A stretch of 64,000 bases of DNA from Xanthomonas albilineans (lineage in GTDB: Bacteria; Pseudomonadota; Gammaproteobacteria; Xanthomonadales; Xanthomonadaceae), in assembly GCF_002939705.1 (NCBI RefSeq), contig NZ_MDCB01000001.1:303672-367671 (forward strand). Direction: 5' to 3'. Of this stretch, positions 1 to 7,856 are shown piece after piece. Positions within the stretch are counted from its first letter, which is position 1, and each line of letters begins with the position of its first letter. A program made the translations under genes and the position numbers. The notes under the pieces are model-generated. The model saw nothing but the letters and a program-made list of their open reading frames with translations, did not search any database and was not told the origin of the DNA.

Positions 1-116
1 GTGAACAGGTAGCTGATATTGTGCTGAAGGGCCAGCACGAACAGTCCGGTTGCCAGGGTCGTCGCACCGAGCAATAACAGGACCAGCAGCAAGCGGCGTT
101 TACGGGTTGGATTCAT
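1..116 (-). CDS. ccmE: Cytochrome c maturation protein CcmE, N-terminal fragment (cut by window edge)
   Basis: CcmE is the periplasmic, membrane-anchored heme chaperone that receives heme from CcmC and passes it to the CcmF/H ligase. Only about the first 38 codons are visible. They read MNPTRKRRLLLVLLLLGATT and continue into a hydrophobic anchor, the expected basic N-terminus followed by a signal-anchor helix. The heme-binding His lies outside the window. The start overlaps the end of ccmD by 17 bases, consistent with a ccmCDE operon. The name rests on the N-terminus plus gene order. Confidence 0.85.
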   Translation of the reverse strand, partial: MNPTRKRRLLLVLLLLGATTLATGLFVLALQHNISYLF

Positions 117-315
117 CGTGTTGCCAGGTGCCGGTGGAGACGCCACGTGCGCGGCGTGCGTGTTCGCGTATGACGTGCGTGCGGGCGGCGGCGAGCAAGC
201 GCCGTTGCCGCCAGCGCGGCAGCACATAGTCCACCAGTAGCACTAGCAGTGCCAGTGCGTAGGCGGTCCACACATAAACGGCGTAGCCGCCCATGGCCCA
301 AAAGCCGCTGTTCAT
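100..315 (-). CDS. ccmD: Heme exporter protein CcmD
   Basis: A small 71-residue membrane protein that helps release holo-CcmE from the CcmABC complex. It has one hydrophobic helix (about residues 8-30, YAVYVWTAYALALLVLLVDY) followed by a basic cytoplasmic tail, the standard CcmD layout. I chose the ATG at 315 because it overlaps the stop of ccmC (ATGA) and begins the family-like MNSGFWAMGGYAVYVW. A longer open frame upstream is only the antisense extension inside ccmC. Lies between ccmC and ccmE. Confidence 0.85.
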   Translation of the reverse strand: MNSGFWAMGGYAVYVWTAYALALLVLLVDYVLPRWRQRRLLAAARTHVIREHARRARGVSTGTWQHDESNP

Positions 316-1127
316 CGCGCATGCTCCACCGGCATCGAAATGGACCCCTGCGCATTGGCCGGGAGCCGTGACGACGGTTGTGCGGCCATGGCGATCGTGC
401 GGACCCAGGCTTTCCCGCACTCCAGCGCCAATAGATCGGTACGCATGCGTTCGAGCAGGCTCGCCAGGTAGTAGCACTTGCTGGCCAGTACTGCGGTCAA
501 CAGTGGCCAGAGCATGGACAAGGGCATCGTTGAGGGACCGAGGACGCGCACCGTGGAGCCTTGGTGCAACGTGTTCCACCACACCACGGAGAAATGCACG
601 ATCGGCAGATTGAGTAGCCCGACCAGCGCCAGCAGCGCCGCAGCGCGCGCGCCTTGACGCGGGTCGTCGATGGCGCGGTGCAGGCCGATCACGCCGAGAT
701 ACAAGAACAGCAGCACCAGTTCAGAGGTCAGCCGCGCATCCCAGGTCCACCATGTGCCCCACATGGGTTTGCCCCACAGCGAGCCGGTGCACAGGGTGAC
801 GAGGGTGAATGCTGCGCCAATCGGGGCCGAGGCCATACACGCCACTTCCGCCAACTTGATCCGCCACACCAGCGCGATGAATCCGCTCACGCCCATCGCG
901 GCGTAGATGAACAGGCTCATCCAGGCGCAAGGCACATGTACGAAAATGATGCGATAGGCGTCGTGCTGTTGATAATCCGGCGGGGCAAGCACCAGGCCGC
1001 CGTAGAACGCAACCGCGCCAAGCACGACGGCCGTGCCGAGGCTCCAAGGTCGCAAGCGACCGGCCACGCGGAAGAAGGTAGGAGGCGAAGCCAACCGGTG
1101 CAACCATATTGGAATCCACGAGGTCAT
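312..1127 (-). CDS. ccmC: Heme exporter/heme handling protein CcmC
   Basis: A 271-residue polytopic inner-membrane protein that presents heme to CcmE in system I cytochrome c maturation. It carries the tryptophan-rich heme-binding signature WGTWWTWDAR between hydrophobic helices, flanked by HVPCAWMS and by HFSVVWWNTLHQG, which supply the conserved periplasmic His residues. It precedes ccmD with overlap. What precedes it is not ccmB but a subtilisin-like protease gene ending only 10 bases before this start, so ccmA and ccmB are not adjacent here. The extra C-terminal ~25 residues look variable. Confidence 0.95.
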   Translation of the reverse strand: MTSWIPIWLHRLASPPTFFRVAGRLRPWSLGTAVVLGAVAFYGGLVLAPPDYQQHDAYRIIFVHVPCAWMSLFIYAAMGVSGFIALVWRIKLAEVACMASAPIGAAFTLVTLCTGSLWGKPMWGTWWTWDARLTSELVLLFLYLGVIGLHRAIDDPRQGARAAALLALVGLLNLPIVHFSVVWWNTLHQGSTVRVLGPSTMPLSMLWPLLTAVLASKCYYLASLLERMRTDLLALECGKAWVRTIAMAAQPSSRLPANAQGSISMPVEHAR

Positions 1128-1137
1128 GGCGCAGCAC

Positions 1138-2505
1138 TCACTGAGTGGTGTGACGGATGCCGGGCAGGGCCTGCACCGCCGCCGCCGCGTTTATTTGCAG
1201 CATGCCATCGCGTTGCTGGCTGGTACGCAGTAGTAAGTCATGCACGTTGTATGCGTTCAGATGCGGCGATAGCGCCAGCAGCAACGCGACCACGCCACTG
1301 ACGTGCGCGGTGGCCATCGACGATCCGGAGGTGAAGTCGTAGCCGCCGTCGGGTTGGGTGGTGAGGATGTCCTGCCCGGGTGCGCTCAGCACCCCAGCTG
1401 GTGCAGGCGTTGCCGTACTGCTGCGGACCACGATGACTCCCGGCGTGTTGTCGGGAAAGCCGTTCATGCGTCCGTCCGGCGGCATCGCCGCGACCACGAT
1501 GCGGCCCTGTCGGAGCAGTTGTTCCAGCAGTTTGCGCAGCAGTGGGTCGGCGGGTCCGCCGAGGCTCAGGTTGACGATGCGTGCGGGGGTGTCGCCGATT
1601 GCCACCAGCGCTTTGGCCAGAGTGAAGGAGTTGCAGCCAGCACCGGCGCCGGGGTGTTGCGGATACCAGCAGGCCTTGTACACGTCCAGCATTGCTTTGG
1701 GCGCGATGCCGACGATGCCCAGATGGTTGTTGCTTCCGGCACCGATGATGCCGGCCACCTCGGTGCCATGGGGGTCGCGGTCGAACGCAGTGGGGTCGGC
1801 GGCCACCAGGTCGCGCACGATGCGCAAGCGTCCACGCAGGTCTGGATGGGCGGTGTCCGCGCCAGTGTCGACGATCGCCACCTCCACGTCCTGGCCCTGA
1901 CTCCATACCTGCGCGGCGGCGGCGTTGGTGGCGACGAAGCCGCGTTGCATGTCCACGTAGGGATCGTTGTAGTGCAGCGCCTGCACCGAGGAGGCGGGCC
2001 TTGGTGCAGGCGTCGACGTAGTCGCAGGTGCCTCTGCGCTGGGATCTGCATAGGTACCGAATTCCTGCAGTGGCTGCGACAGCGCGACGCGCTCGTCCTT
2101 GGCCAGTTGTGCGAGCAGTGACGCACGGTCGCTGCCGGGTGCAGGCTCCAGCACCACGCAGTAAAGCCCCAGCGTCTTGATCGGCCAGCCGGCGACCTGA
2201 CGCAGGCCGTAACGGCGATTCAACGCCTCCAACGTGGCGACCGCCTGGGTGCCGGCGCCGTAGTAGCGCGCGGAAGCGTAGCCGAGCAGATCCGAGCCAG
2301 CATGGCGGCTCGGCGCGGCCATCGGGTTGGCCACGGCAAGGACGATCTGGCGCTGGCTGTCCAATGTCGGTGACGGGTCCTGATACGGCAGTCTGGCACT
2401 GCTGGCGTCGCCCGTGGTGGCGAGCGCGTCGGGTGATCTGTGGGCGCAAGCGCCGAGAATCAGGCAGGCGGTAAGCAGGCTGACGAGACGTATGCCGATG
2501 ATCAT
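1138..2505 (-). CDS. Subtilisin-like (S8 family) serine protease lipoprotein
   Basis: A 455-residue peptidase. The N-terminus has a lipoprotein signal ending LGAC (Cys20), suggesting membrane anchoring in the envelope. The S8 catalytic triad is readable: Asp213 in VAIVDTGAD, His246 in DPHGTEVAGI, and Ser396 in TSGSSMATAHVSG, with the oxyanion-hole Asn in IVNLSLGG. About 180 residues precede the catalytic domain and may be a prodomain. It is the third gene of a sigma/anti-sigma/protease operon; its start overlaps the stop of the anti-sigma gene (ATGA). Substrate unknown. A role in releasing the linked sigma factor or in envelope quality control is inference. Confidence 0.88.
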   Translation of the reverse strand: MIIGIRLVSLLTACLILGACAHRSPDALATTGDASSARLPYQDPSPTLDSQRQIVLAVANPMAAPSRHAGSDLLGYASARYYGAGTQAVATLEALNRRYGLRQVAGWPIKTLGLYCVVLEPAPGSDRASLLAQLAKDERVALSQPLQEFGTYADPSAEAPATTSTPAPRPASSVQALHYNDPYVDMQRGFVATNAAAAQVWSQGQDVEVAIVDTGADTAHPDLRGRLRIVRDLVAADPTAFDRDPHGTEVAGIIGAGSNNHLGIVGIAPKAMLDVYKACWYPQHPGAGAGCNSFTLAKALVAIGDTPARIVNLSLGGPADPLLRKLLEQLLRQGRIVVAAMPPDGRMNGFPDNTPGVIVVRSSTATPAPAGVLSAPGQDILTTQPDGGYDFTSGSSMATAHVSGVVALLLALSPHLNAYNVHDLLLRTSQQRDGMLQINAAAAVQALPGIRHTTQ

Positions 2506-3143
2506 GGCGTGGAAATCGGCTCCGCTAAACGGATGCGGTTGCTGGCCCGCAATTGCTGCACATTACGCTGCGTCTGTGCCGCAGGGCCTGCCTGCACGGG
2601 TACCACCGTGTAGCCACCGGCGCCATTGGGGCCGGCGACCACATGCAACTGTAGCTTGTGCAGCAGGGCGTCCCAGTCGGCCATGGTCATGCGTGCGTCC
2701 GGCACCACCCGGATCGCACCCGTGGCCGGTGGCGGCGCGGTATCGCTGAGGGTACGGTAGACGGTGCCGCGGTCGTGATCGGCCGACAATCTGAAGCCAA
2801 GCACACCCAGACCGACAGCCTGCAGTAGCGCCGCCGCGACCAGTGCCCGTGTGGTCCAGCTGGAGCGCGGGCGCAGTGGACCCTGTTGGGGGAAGGGTGC
2901 ATCCAACTGTTGGAGCAGTCGCTGCAGTCCGGCTTCGGCATCCACTGGTACATTGCTGGGCAGCGACATCGCCATGCGCAAGCGGCTCTGCTGCGCGAAC
3001 TCGGTGCTGCAAAAACGGCACTTCGCCAAGTGTGCCACCAACCATTCGTTCTGTTCTTCCGTGGCACTGCCCTGCAGCACCCACGGCATGAGATCCCAGG
3101 CATGTGCGCATTCGTTACCTGGCTCGTTGAAGCCTGTTTTCAT
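2502..3143 (-). CDS. Zinc-finger transmembrane anti-sigma factor
   Basis: A 213-residue protein. The N-terminal domain has the zinc anti-sigma pattern His-x3-Cys-x2-Cys in VAHLAKCRFCSTEF, preceded by a conserved acidic/Trp segment. A single membrane helix follows at about residues 100-120 (ALVAAALLQAVGLGVLGF), then a periplasmic tail of roughly 90 residues. This is the usual ECF sigma inhibitor layout. I chose the ATG at 3143 (MKTGFNEPGNE), which overlaps the end of the sigma gene; the longer frame runs back into that gene. It should bind the sigma factor encoded immediately upstream. Confidence 0.88.
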   Translation of the reverse strand: MKTGFNEPGNECAHAWDLMPWVLQGSATEEQNEWLVAHLAKCRFCSTEFAQQSRLRMAMSLPSNVPVDAEAGLQRLLQQLDAPFPQQGPLRPRSSWTTRALVAAALLQAVGLGVLGFRLSADHDRGTVYRTLSDTAPPPATGAIRVVPDARMTMADWDALLHKLQLHVVAGPNGAGGYTVVPVQAGPAAQTQRNVQQLRASNRIRLAEPISTP

Positions 3144-3724
3144 GATGCGCTCCCCGTTAGCGCTGACGTGTCGCCGGCCAATCCTGGCAACACATTGCGA
3201 AGCTTGACCCGGGCATGGAAGAGCCGGGCCTTGATGGTGCCCACCGGGCACTGCATGATCGTCGCGACTTCTTCCAGCTTGTGGCCCAGGCCGTACACCA
3301 GTTCCACCACCAGGCGCTGATCGGTCGATAGACGTTCCAGCCCTTTGCCTAGCCAGTCGCGTAGTTCGCGGTCTTCGTCCGGATCCGCCGCGGTGACGTG
3401 GTCCTCGGCGTTGGCGTCGTCGTCAATGGCGTCATCACTGTGGTGGCGGATCGCCTTGAGTCCGCAGCGGTAGGCGATGCCCATGATCCAGGTCGAGACC
3501 TGCGAGTCGCCGCGAAAATCGCGGGCTTTTTGCCACACGATCCAGAAGCAATCGTTGATGGCTTCTTCGATGATGTCCGGGCGCCGGGTCAACCGCGATA
3601 GGAACCGACACAGGCGCCCATGGTAGGCGCGATATAGACGAGCCAGCGCATCGCGGTCGCTGGCCACCATGCGCTGGAGCAGCATACGGTCAGTGACATC
3701 GCCGAGTAGATCGTTGTCGTTCAT
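3140..3724 (-). CDS. ECF-type RNA polymerase sigma factor (sigma-70 family)
   Basis: About 194 residues with sigma regions 2 and 4 and no region 3, the extracytoplasmic-function class. Region 2 reads ALARLYRAYHGRLCRFLSRL and then IIEEAINDCFWIVWQKA; region 4 reads LPTDQ-like LSTDQRLVVELVY followed by the helix-turn-helix KLEEVATIMQCPVGTIKARL. An acidic linker (about residues 104-125) separates them. The ATG at 3724 is chosen; a GTG at 3748 is an alternative and neither has a clear Shine-Dalgarno. It starts the three-gene operon with the anti-sigma and protease genes and probably autoregulates it. Confidence 0.9.
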   Translation of the reverse strand: MNDNDLLGDVTDRMLLQRMVASDRDALARLYRAYHGRLCRFLSRLTRRPDIIEEAINDCFWIVWQKARDFRGDSQVSTWIMGIAYRCGLKAIRHHSDDAIDDDANAEDHVTAADPDEDRELRDWLGKGLERLSTDQRLVVELVYGLGHKLEEVATIMQCPVGTIKARLFHARVKLRNVLPGLAGDTSALTGSAS

Positions 3725-3787
3725 GGGGGAGGACTTGGCAACGGGCACGCGTATGTGCCGGAGTGGGAGGGAAAGGTTGCACCGGAA

Positions 3788-4549
3788 TCAGAAACTGCGG
3801 GACACGCTGGCCACCCAGGGCCATATGCCCCGGCCAGGGTAGCCGGTACGGGAGTTGCTGAACACGCGCTCCAGTTCCACGTTCCAGTGGCCGGTGGTGT
3901 AGATCAGCCCGGCGTGTCCGTAGTGGTAGTGTGACGCGTATTCCAGTCCATACATGGCCGGTGGAGCCTGGCTGATGCCGATCCCTGCCGACAACGATAG
4001 CGCCCCGATCAATGGCTGATGTGCGGTGAGGTCGGTTGCGCCGTACCAGCGCGGGCGCAGGCCACTGTCGGGCATCTGGAATGCGGCCAGGGAAATACTG
4101 AGGCGGTCGCGGTAGTTCCAGCCGAGGCTGGCCTCGTTGCGGTTGAACAGCCGGTTGATGAGATCGGTGGGATAGCTGTAGCGCAGAACCTCCGCCTGCA
4201 TCTGCCAATTATCGGACAGGGTCCAGCTGCGTGACAGGCTAGCGGCGACCATCAAGACCTTGCCTGGTGCGTTCAACGCGGAACTGGCCGAGACGTTTAC
4301 CGACCAGCCTGGAGAGGGCAGCCAGAACAGCGTGCCTTGGAGCACCGGGGTGTCGCGGGTCAGCGCAATGCCGCGATCGACCAGTTGCGAACTGAGCCCA
4401 GCGGCACCGCCGAAATCGCTTGCAGTGGCCACGTCCGATATCGATGTGGCCGCGACGCTCAGCGCCAGTAGAGGTCCAGCGGTCCTAAGGGGCCTTGCCG
4501 GCCAGCGTCCCACGAGCGGGGTGACCACCCGCAAGAGCCTGTTCAGCAT
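3788..4549 (-). CDS. Predicted outer-membrane beta-barrel protein of unknown function
   Basis: A 253-residue protein with an N-terminal basic/hydrophobic segment that could be a signal peptide ending near VATASDFGG. Alternating hydrophobic strands rich in Tyr, Trp and Ser run to a terminal Phe (VSRSF), the usual C-terminal signature of outer-membrane barrels. It resembles the short TorF/Gcw-type putative porins by overall look, but I see no diagnostic motif. It lies between the sigma-factor operon and the cytochrome genes on the same strand, 63 bases upstream of the sigma start. Function not assigned. Confidence 0.65.
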   Translation of the reverse strand: MLNRLLRVVTPLVGRWPARPLRTAGPLLALSVAATSISDVATASDFGGAAGLSSQLVDRGIALTRDTPVLQGTLFWLPSPGWSVNVSASSALNAPGKVLMVAASLSRSWTLSDNWQMQAEVLRYSYPTDLINRLFNRNEASLGWNYRDRLSISLAAFQMPDSGLRPRWYGATDLTAHQPLIGALSLSAGIGISQAPPAMYGLEYASHYHYGHAGLIYTTGHWNVELERVFSNSRTGYPGRGIWPWVASVSRSF

Positions 4550-4729
4550 GCGTGAGCAGGCCTACGGCGATGTGGGATGAGGACGACGGTCGAGGTAAAA
4601 ACGTTAACGGAAACAGGACAGGGGTGCACGGGGTGGGGGGCTCGATGCTCGCAGGTCAGGGCTCCCGCCTGGCATGGCACGATGGCCGGCCAAGCCGGCC
4701 CCCGAATATGACCTGATCGCGCAGCGACT
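4550..4729. other. Intergenic stretch with short GC-rich hairpin
   Basis: A 180-base gap between the stop of the cytochrome c gene and the start of the outer-membrane protein gene (both minus strand). It holds an inverted repeat at 4684-4700 (GGCCGGC, loop CAA, GCCGGCC), about 30 bases past the cytochrome c stop. There is no T-run after it, so it is at best a weak terminator. No other structure seen. Confidence 0.4.
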
Positions 4730-5128
4730 TCAATGCAGGCTGTGGAGATAGGTGATCAACTCTTGCAATTGTTTGTCGTCGTCGAGTCCGTCGTACTTCA
4801 TCTTGGTCCCGGGCATTGCCTTGGACGCCGGCTGTGACAAGTAGCTGTGCAGCTTCTCGTCGCTCCAGGTCCACTGGCTCTGCTTCATGGCGTCTGAGTA
4901 GTTGAAGTCCGGCACGCTGCCGGCACGGCGTCCGGCGACTCCGAACAGGCTGGGGCCTTTCTTGTTCTTGCCTGCCGTGGCGCTGTGGCATTCGGCGCAC
5001 TCGCTGGCGAACACGCCTTTACCGGGCAGGTCGCCGGCGGCATGTGCGGCGGGTACAAGGGCAAGGCTCAGCGGCAACAGACCGACGATCAGGGTGCGCC
5101 ACAGCGAGAAGGTGTTGACGGGTTTCAT
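4730..5128 (-). CDS. Small periplasmic class I cytochrome c
   Basis: A 132-residue secreted protein with a signal peptide (cleavage near AAHAAGD) and one heme-binding CxxCH motif in ECAECHSA. Further typical elements are GPSLFGVAGR after the heme site and a distal Met ligand in SKAMPGTKM, the pattern of mitochondrial-type cytochrome c. I start at the ATG at 5128 (MKPVNTF), seven codons inside the longer frame. The neighbours are a c-heme outer-membrane protein and cytochrome b561, so it probably shuttles electrons in the periplasm between them. Confidence 0.92.
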   Translation of the reverse strand: MKPVNTFSLWRTLIVGLLPLSLALVPAAHAAGDLPGKGVFASECAECHSATAGKNKKGPSLFGVAGRRAGSVPDFNYSDAMKQSQWTWSDEKLHSYLSQPASKAMPGTKMKYDGLDDDKQLQELITYLHSLH

Positions 5129-5157
5129 GATGGATGAGGTTCTGGGCATGGGGGAAA

Positions 5158-6519
5158 TCAGAAGGCAAGGCTCAGCGACACGGAGAACTGGTTGAGGTCA
5201 CCCGGGCGGGTGGGTGGCAGCGCCCCGAAAATATTACCGGTGGTGCCGTTGAACTTGCTGAAACGGAACCAGCTTGCCGACAGGCGCAGGTTGGAGATCG
5301 AAGAGAACGAATCGTCCTTACCGAACGGCGCCCAATACGCAACGATCAGGTTGCTGGTGGTGTCCGGCGCACCATACGGGCGATAGCGGAACGGATCGTT
5401 CGAGCCGGTGTTGATGAAGTGCGCCAGCAGCACGCCGTAGGTTTGCCGGTAGGCGTAACTGAGGCTGATCGATTGGTCATGGATGCTGGCGCGGCGCGCG
5501 CTGGTCAGGCCGGGTGTGGTCGGGTCGATCAGCGTACTGCCGTAGCGGCGGCGCTCGTAGATGTCGAGATAGCCGAGTTTGAGGACGTGTTCGCGGGTAC
5601 CCAGGAACTGGTAGTTCAGGTCGTAGCCCAGGTCGGTGAAGTCGTCGCGTGGGCCGGTGCTGCGCGGCAATTGGCGCTGAGTGGTGAGGGCGACGACGCC
5701 AGCGGAGAAAAACTGTTTCTTCAAATCCTTCATGTAGCTCAGACGCAGGTAGCCGGTATCGCTGAGCTTGCCTGGATCCCCTCCGATGCCGTAGCCCAGG
5801 TCGTCCTGGGTAGACACGGGCAGGGCGGTGTAGGTGCCGACCTCGCCGTACCAATTGTTATCGTAGAGGCCGTAGACACTGGTGCCGATCACGCGGTGCG
5901 ACAAGGAAGACTGGTTGAGCAGGCTAGTCGAACTGGCGTATGTGGATGCCGGGCCGAGACCGGAGGCATTGGGAAGCATGCCGATCGGATCCTGGGCGCC
6001 GGGATTGTTGTTGACGGTCACGCCCAGCACCGCGTCCTTGCCGCCGACCTGGAAGCGCTTGGCGATGGCGCGCAAATCCAGGTTGTCCAGCCTGGTGGTG
6101 TACTTGTTATTGCCGTTGTTGGTGGTGGTGACCTTGGCGTAGCCGCCGATGTTGTCGGTGATGCGGCCGGCCAGATACAGGTTGGCTGTGCTGAAGCGCG
6201 CAGGGCTTGGGCCGTGCTTGGGCACGCTTTGGGTGGCGGTGAGTTCCGCCGAGACCGGGATCTTGGTGCCGTTGCCGTCGGTGTCGGTGTAGCCGCTCAT
6301 CTTGAAGCGAATGCCGTATGGCGTCAGTGCCGGACCATAGGAGCCGATGTGGCAGTCCGCGCACGACGAGCCTGTCTGCCGCGCGAAGGCGGGGACCGCT
6401 GCCGCACGCGGGCTGAGCATCAGTAACAGCGAGCCGAGCGCCGACCACAGCAATATCTGCTCGGCGCCGCGTGTCCTGTCGTGACGGGAGAAGGAAAAGA
6501 CGGACGGGACGTAAGGCAT
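5158..6519 (-). CDS. Outer-membrane beta-barrel protein with N-terminal c-type heme motif
   Basis: A 453-residue exported protein. After the signal sequence comes a single CxxCH heme site, SSCADCHIGSYGPALTPYG, and then about 370 residues of barrel-like strands ending in LSLAF (terminal Phe). A c-heme fused to a porin-like barrel suggests electron transfer at or across the outer membrane. It ends 29 bases before the cytochrome c start and follows cytochrome b561, all on the minus strand, so the three probably form one operon. The physiological electron donor or acceptor cannot be read from sequence. Confidence 0.75.
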   Translation of the reverse strand: MPYVPSVFSFSRHDRTRGAEQILLWSALGSLLLMLSPRAAAVPAFARQTGSSCADCHIGSYGPALTPYGIRFKMSGYTDTDGNGTKIPVSAELTATQSVPKHGPSPARFSTANLYLAGRITDNIGGYAKVTTTNNGNNKYTTRLDNLDLRAIAKRFQVGGKDAVLGVTVNNNPGAQDPIGMLPNASGLGPASTYASSTSLLNQSSLSHRVIGTSVYGLYDNNWYGEVGTYTALPVSTQDDLGYGIGGDPGKLSDTGYLRLSYMKDLKKQFFSAGVVALTTQRQLPRSTGPRDDFTDLGYDLNYQFLGTREHVLKLGYLDIYERRRYGSTLIDPTTPGLTSARRASIHDQSISLSYAYRQTYGVLLAHFINTGSNDPFRYRPYGAPDTTSNLIVAYWAPFGKDDSFSSISNLRLSASWFRFSKFNGTTGNIFGALPPTRPGDLNQFSVSLSLAF

Positions 6520-6584
6520 GCGATAGGTCCTTGGGCTGGTCGGTTCGGTGACGGGCTAGGGAAGAGAGCAGGAAAATACGGAAT

Positions 6585-7181
6585 TCAATGTCGGCGCAGG
6601 AACGGCAACATGCGTCTTAGTACCTCGTCGCGGCGGACGAAGTGGTGCCACAGCGCCGCGCCGATATGCAGCACGATCAGCCCCAGCAACCCCCAGGCAG
6701 CATATAAGTGCCATGCGCCCAAGGTATCGGCCAAATCAGGATCCGCTGCGACAAATGTGGGCAGCGTCGCACCGAATATGTGTACCGGCTTGTCCAGCGC
6801 TTGGCTCAGACCAATACCCAGCACCGGCAGAGCCATCAACAGCGCGTACAGGGCGATATGCGTCAGTGTCGCCAAGGCGCGTATCAGCGCCGAGCCGACC
6901 GCGAAATCGTGCCTGCGGCCGAGCCGCAGGCGCACTGCCACGCGCAGGCAGAACAGTCCGAGGACGAACAGGCCGAAGTGGCGGTGACCTTCCAATAGCC
7001 ATTGGCGCAGTGTTCGCCCATCGACCTCTTCGCGCAGCAGGATCAGGCCAGCCGCCAACACCAGGCACAGCACGGTGAGCCAGTGCAGCCATACCATCGG
7101 GCGCGGCAAGGCGGCGGAGGGCGCAAGCGCTGGGCGAGCGTGGGAAGCCGTTTCGGCATCGGCCTGCGTGGGGGAGGTCAT
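6585..7181 (-). CDS. Cytochrome b561 family membrane protein
   Basis: A 198-residue, four-helix integral membrane protein of the bacterial cytochrome b561 type. Paired heme-ligand His residues lie in VWLHWLTVLCL (helix 1), LLEGHRHFGLFVLG (helix 2), ATLTHIALYALL (helix 3) and LIVLHIGAALWHHF (helix 4). I chose the ATG at 7181, giving a short cytoplasmic lead before helix 1. It is the first gene of the cytochrome cluster and probably feeds quinol electrons to the downstream c-type proteins. Such b561 proteins are also linked to superoxide or nickel-dependent processes, which nothing here distinguishes. Confidence 0.9.
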   Translation of the reverse strand: MTSPTQADAETASHARPALAPSAALPRPMVWLHWLTVLCLVLAAGLILLREEVDGRTLRQWLLEGHRHFGLFVLGLFCLRVAVRLRLGRRHDFAVGSALIRALATLTHIALYALLMALPVLGIGLSQALDKPVHIFGATLPTFVAADPDLADTLGAWHLYAAWGLLGLIVLHIGAALWHHFVRRDEVLRRMLPFLRRH

Positions 7182-7351
7182 GGCCTTTCGCTTTGGTCCT
7201 AGTGAGGCGATGCGTGGGGCAGTGGCATGAAGCGGGGCGCCGCTGCAGCGGTTGTCCTGTATGAGTGTCGGGGGGGCGGCAAAAGGTTGTCTGGTCGCGA
7301 TGAGATTTCCGCAATTGTCTTGTCGGCAACCTTTCCGTAGGCCTGTGGCAC
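7182..7351. promoter_or_regulatory. Upstream region of the cytochrome operon
   Basis: A 170-base non-coding stretch between the cytochrome b561 start and the first insertion-sequence remnant. The operon promoter must lie here if it is not supplied by the IS. I see no convincing -35/-10 pair or operator by eye. Confidence 0.3.
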
Positions 7352-7512
7352 TTAAGGAAGGTCTGAACAAGTCTGCTCAAATGTAGGACACTGTCGATCC
7401 GCCACCAAGCAGTCCCCGCGATGACGCAGCTGACCTTCTCTGATGTCGAGTATGCGGGCGGGCAAGCGCAAGCAGACGCGGCGCGAGGTGTTTCTGGCAC
7501 AAATGGAACGTG
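7352..7512 (+). pseudogene. IS5-family element, 5' fragment with frameshifted transposase start
   Basis: Starts with an end-like sequence, AAGGAAGGTCTGAACAAGTC, then a transposase start at 7421 reading MTQLTFSDVEYAG. A small insertion shifts the frame, and the neighbouring frame continues as AGKRKQTRREVFLAQMER. Both pieces match the N-terminus of a common Xanthomonas IS5-family transposase. The reading ends abruptly at about 7512, where the IS3-type element begins, so this copy was interrupted or truncated by that insertion. Related end sequences recur near 38.33 and 45.46 kb. Confidence 0.7.
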
Positions 7513-7589
7513 CCCCCCCCGGAAAACCGGGCCAACGTAAAGTAGAGACTTCGCCGGCATGGGCCCCCGTCATCACGAGGAGTCAAGCG

Positions 7590-7856
7590 ATGAAGAAGTC
7601 ACGGTTTACCGAGGAGCAAATTGCCTATGTGCTCAAGCAGGCCGAGTTGGGGATGGCGGTCGGTGAGATCTGTCGGAAGATGGGAATTGCCGAGGCCACG
7701 TTTTACGTATGGCGGAAGAAGTACGGTGGTCTGGGGCCGTCTGAGCTCAAGCGCTTGCGACTGCTGGAGGAGGAACACCGCAAGCTTAAACAGCTGGTGG
7801 CCGACCTGAGCCTAGATAAGGCGATGCTGCAGGAGGTCGTCACAAAAAAGCTCTAA
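7590..7856 (+). CDS. IS3-family transposase OrfA
   Basis: An 88-residue DNA-binding subunit with a helix-turn-helix (FTEEQIAYVLKQAELGMAVG and EICRKMGIAEATFYVWRKKY) followed by a leucine-zipper-like helix (LKRLRLLEEEHRKLKQLVAD). The ATG at 7590 is preceded by GAGGAGTCAAGCG, a good ribosome-binding site. In this family OrfA and OrfB fuse by programmed frameshifting to form the active transposase. Since orfB is broken here, OrfA could only act as an inhibitor or be silent. Confidence 0.9.
   Translation: MKKSRFTEEQIAYVLKQAELGMAVGEICRKMGIAEATFYVWRKKYGGLGPSELKRLRLLEEEHRKLKQLVADLSLDKAMLQEVVTKKL

Noticed and set aside
1303..2121. 272-codon plus-strand frame opposite the subtilisin-like gene
   Set aside because: Antisense shadow; the protease frame has all catalytic motifs and operon overlaps.
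5134..6426. 430-codon plus-strand open frame opposite the c-heme barrel gene
   Set aside because: Antisense shadow in GC-rich DNA. The minus-strand frame has a signal peptide, CxxCH and barrel ending, while this frame is Val/Ala/Gly-rich with no domain.
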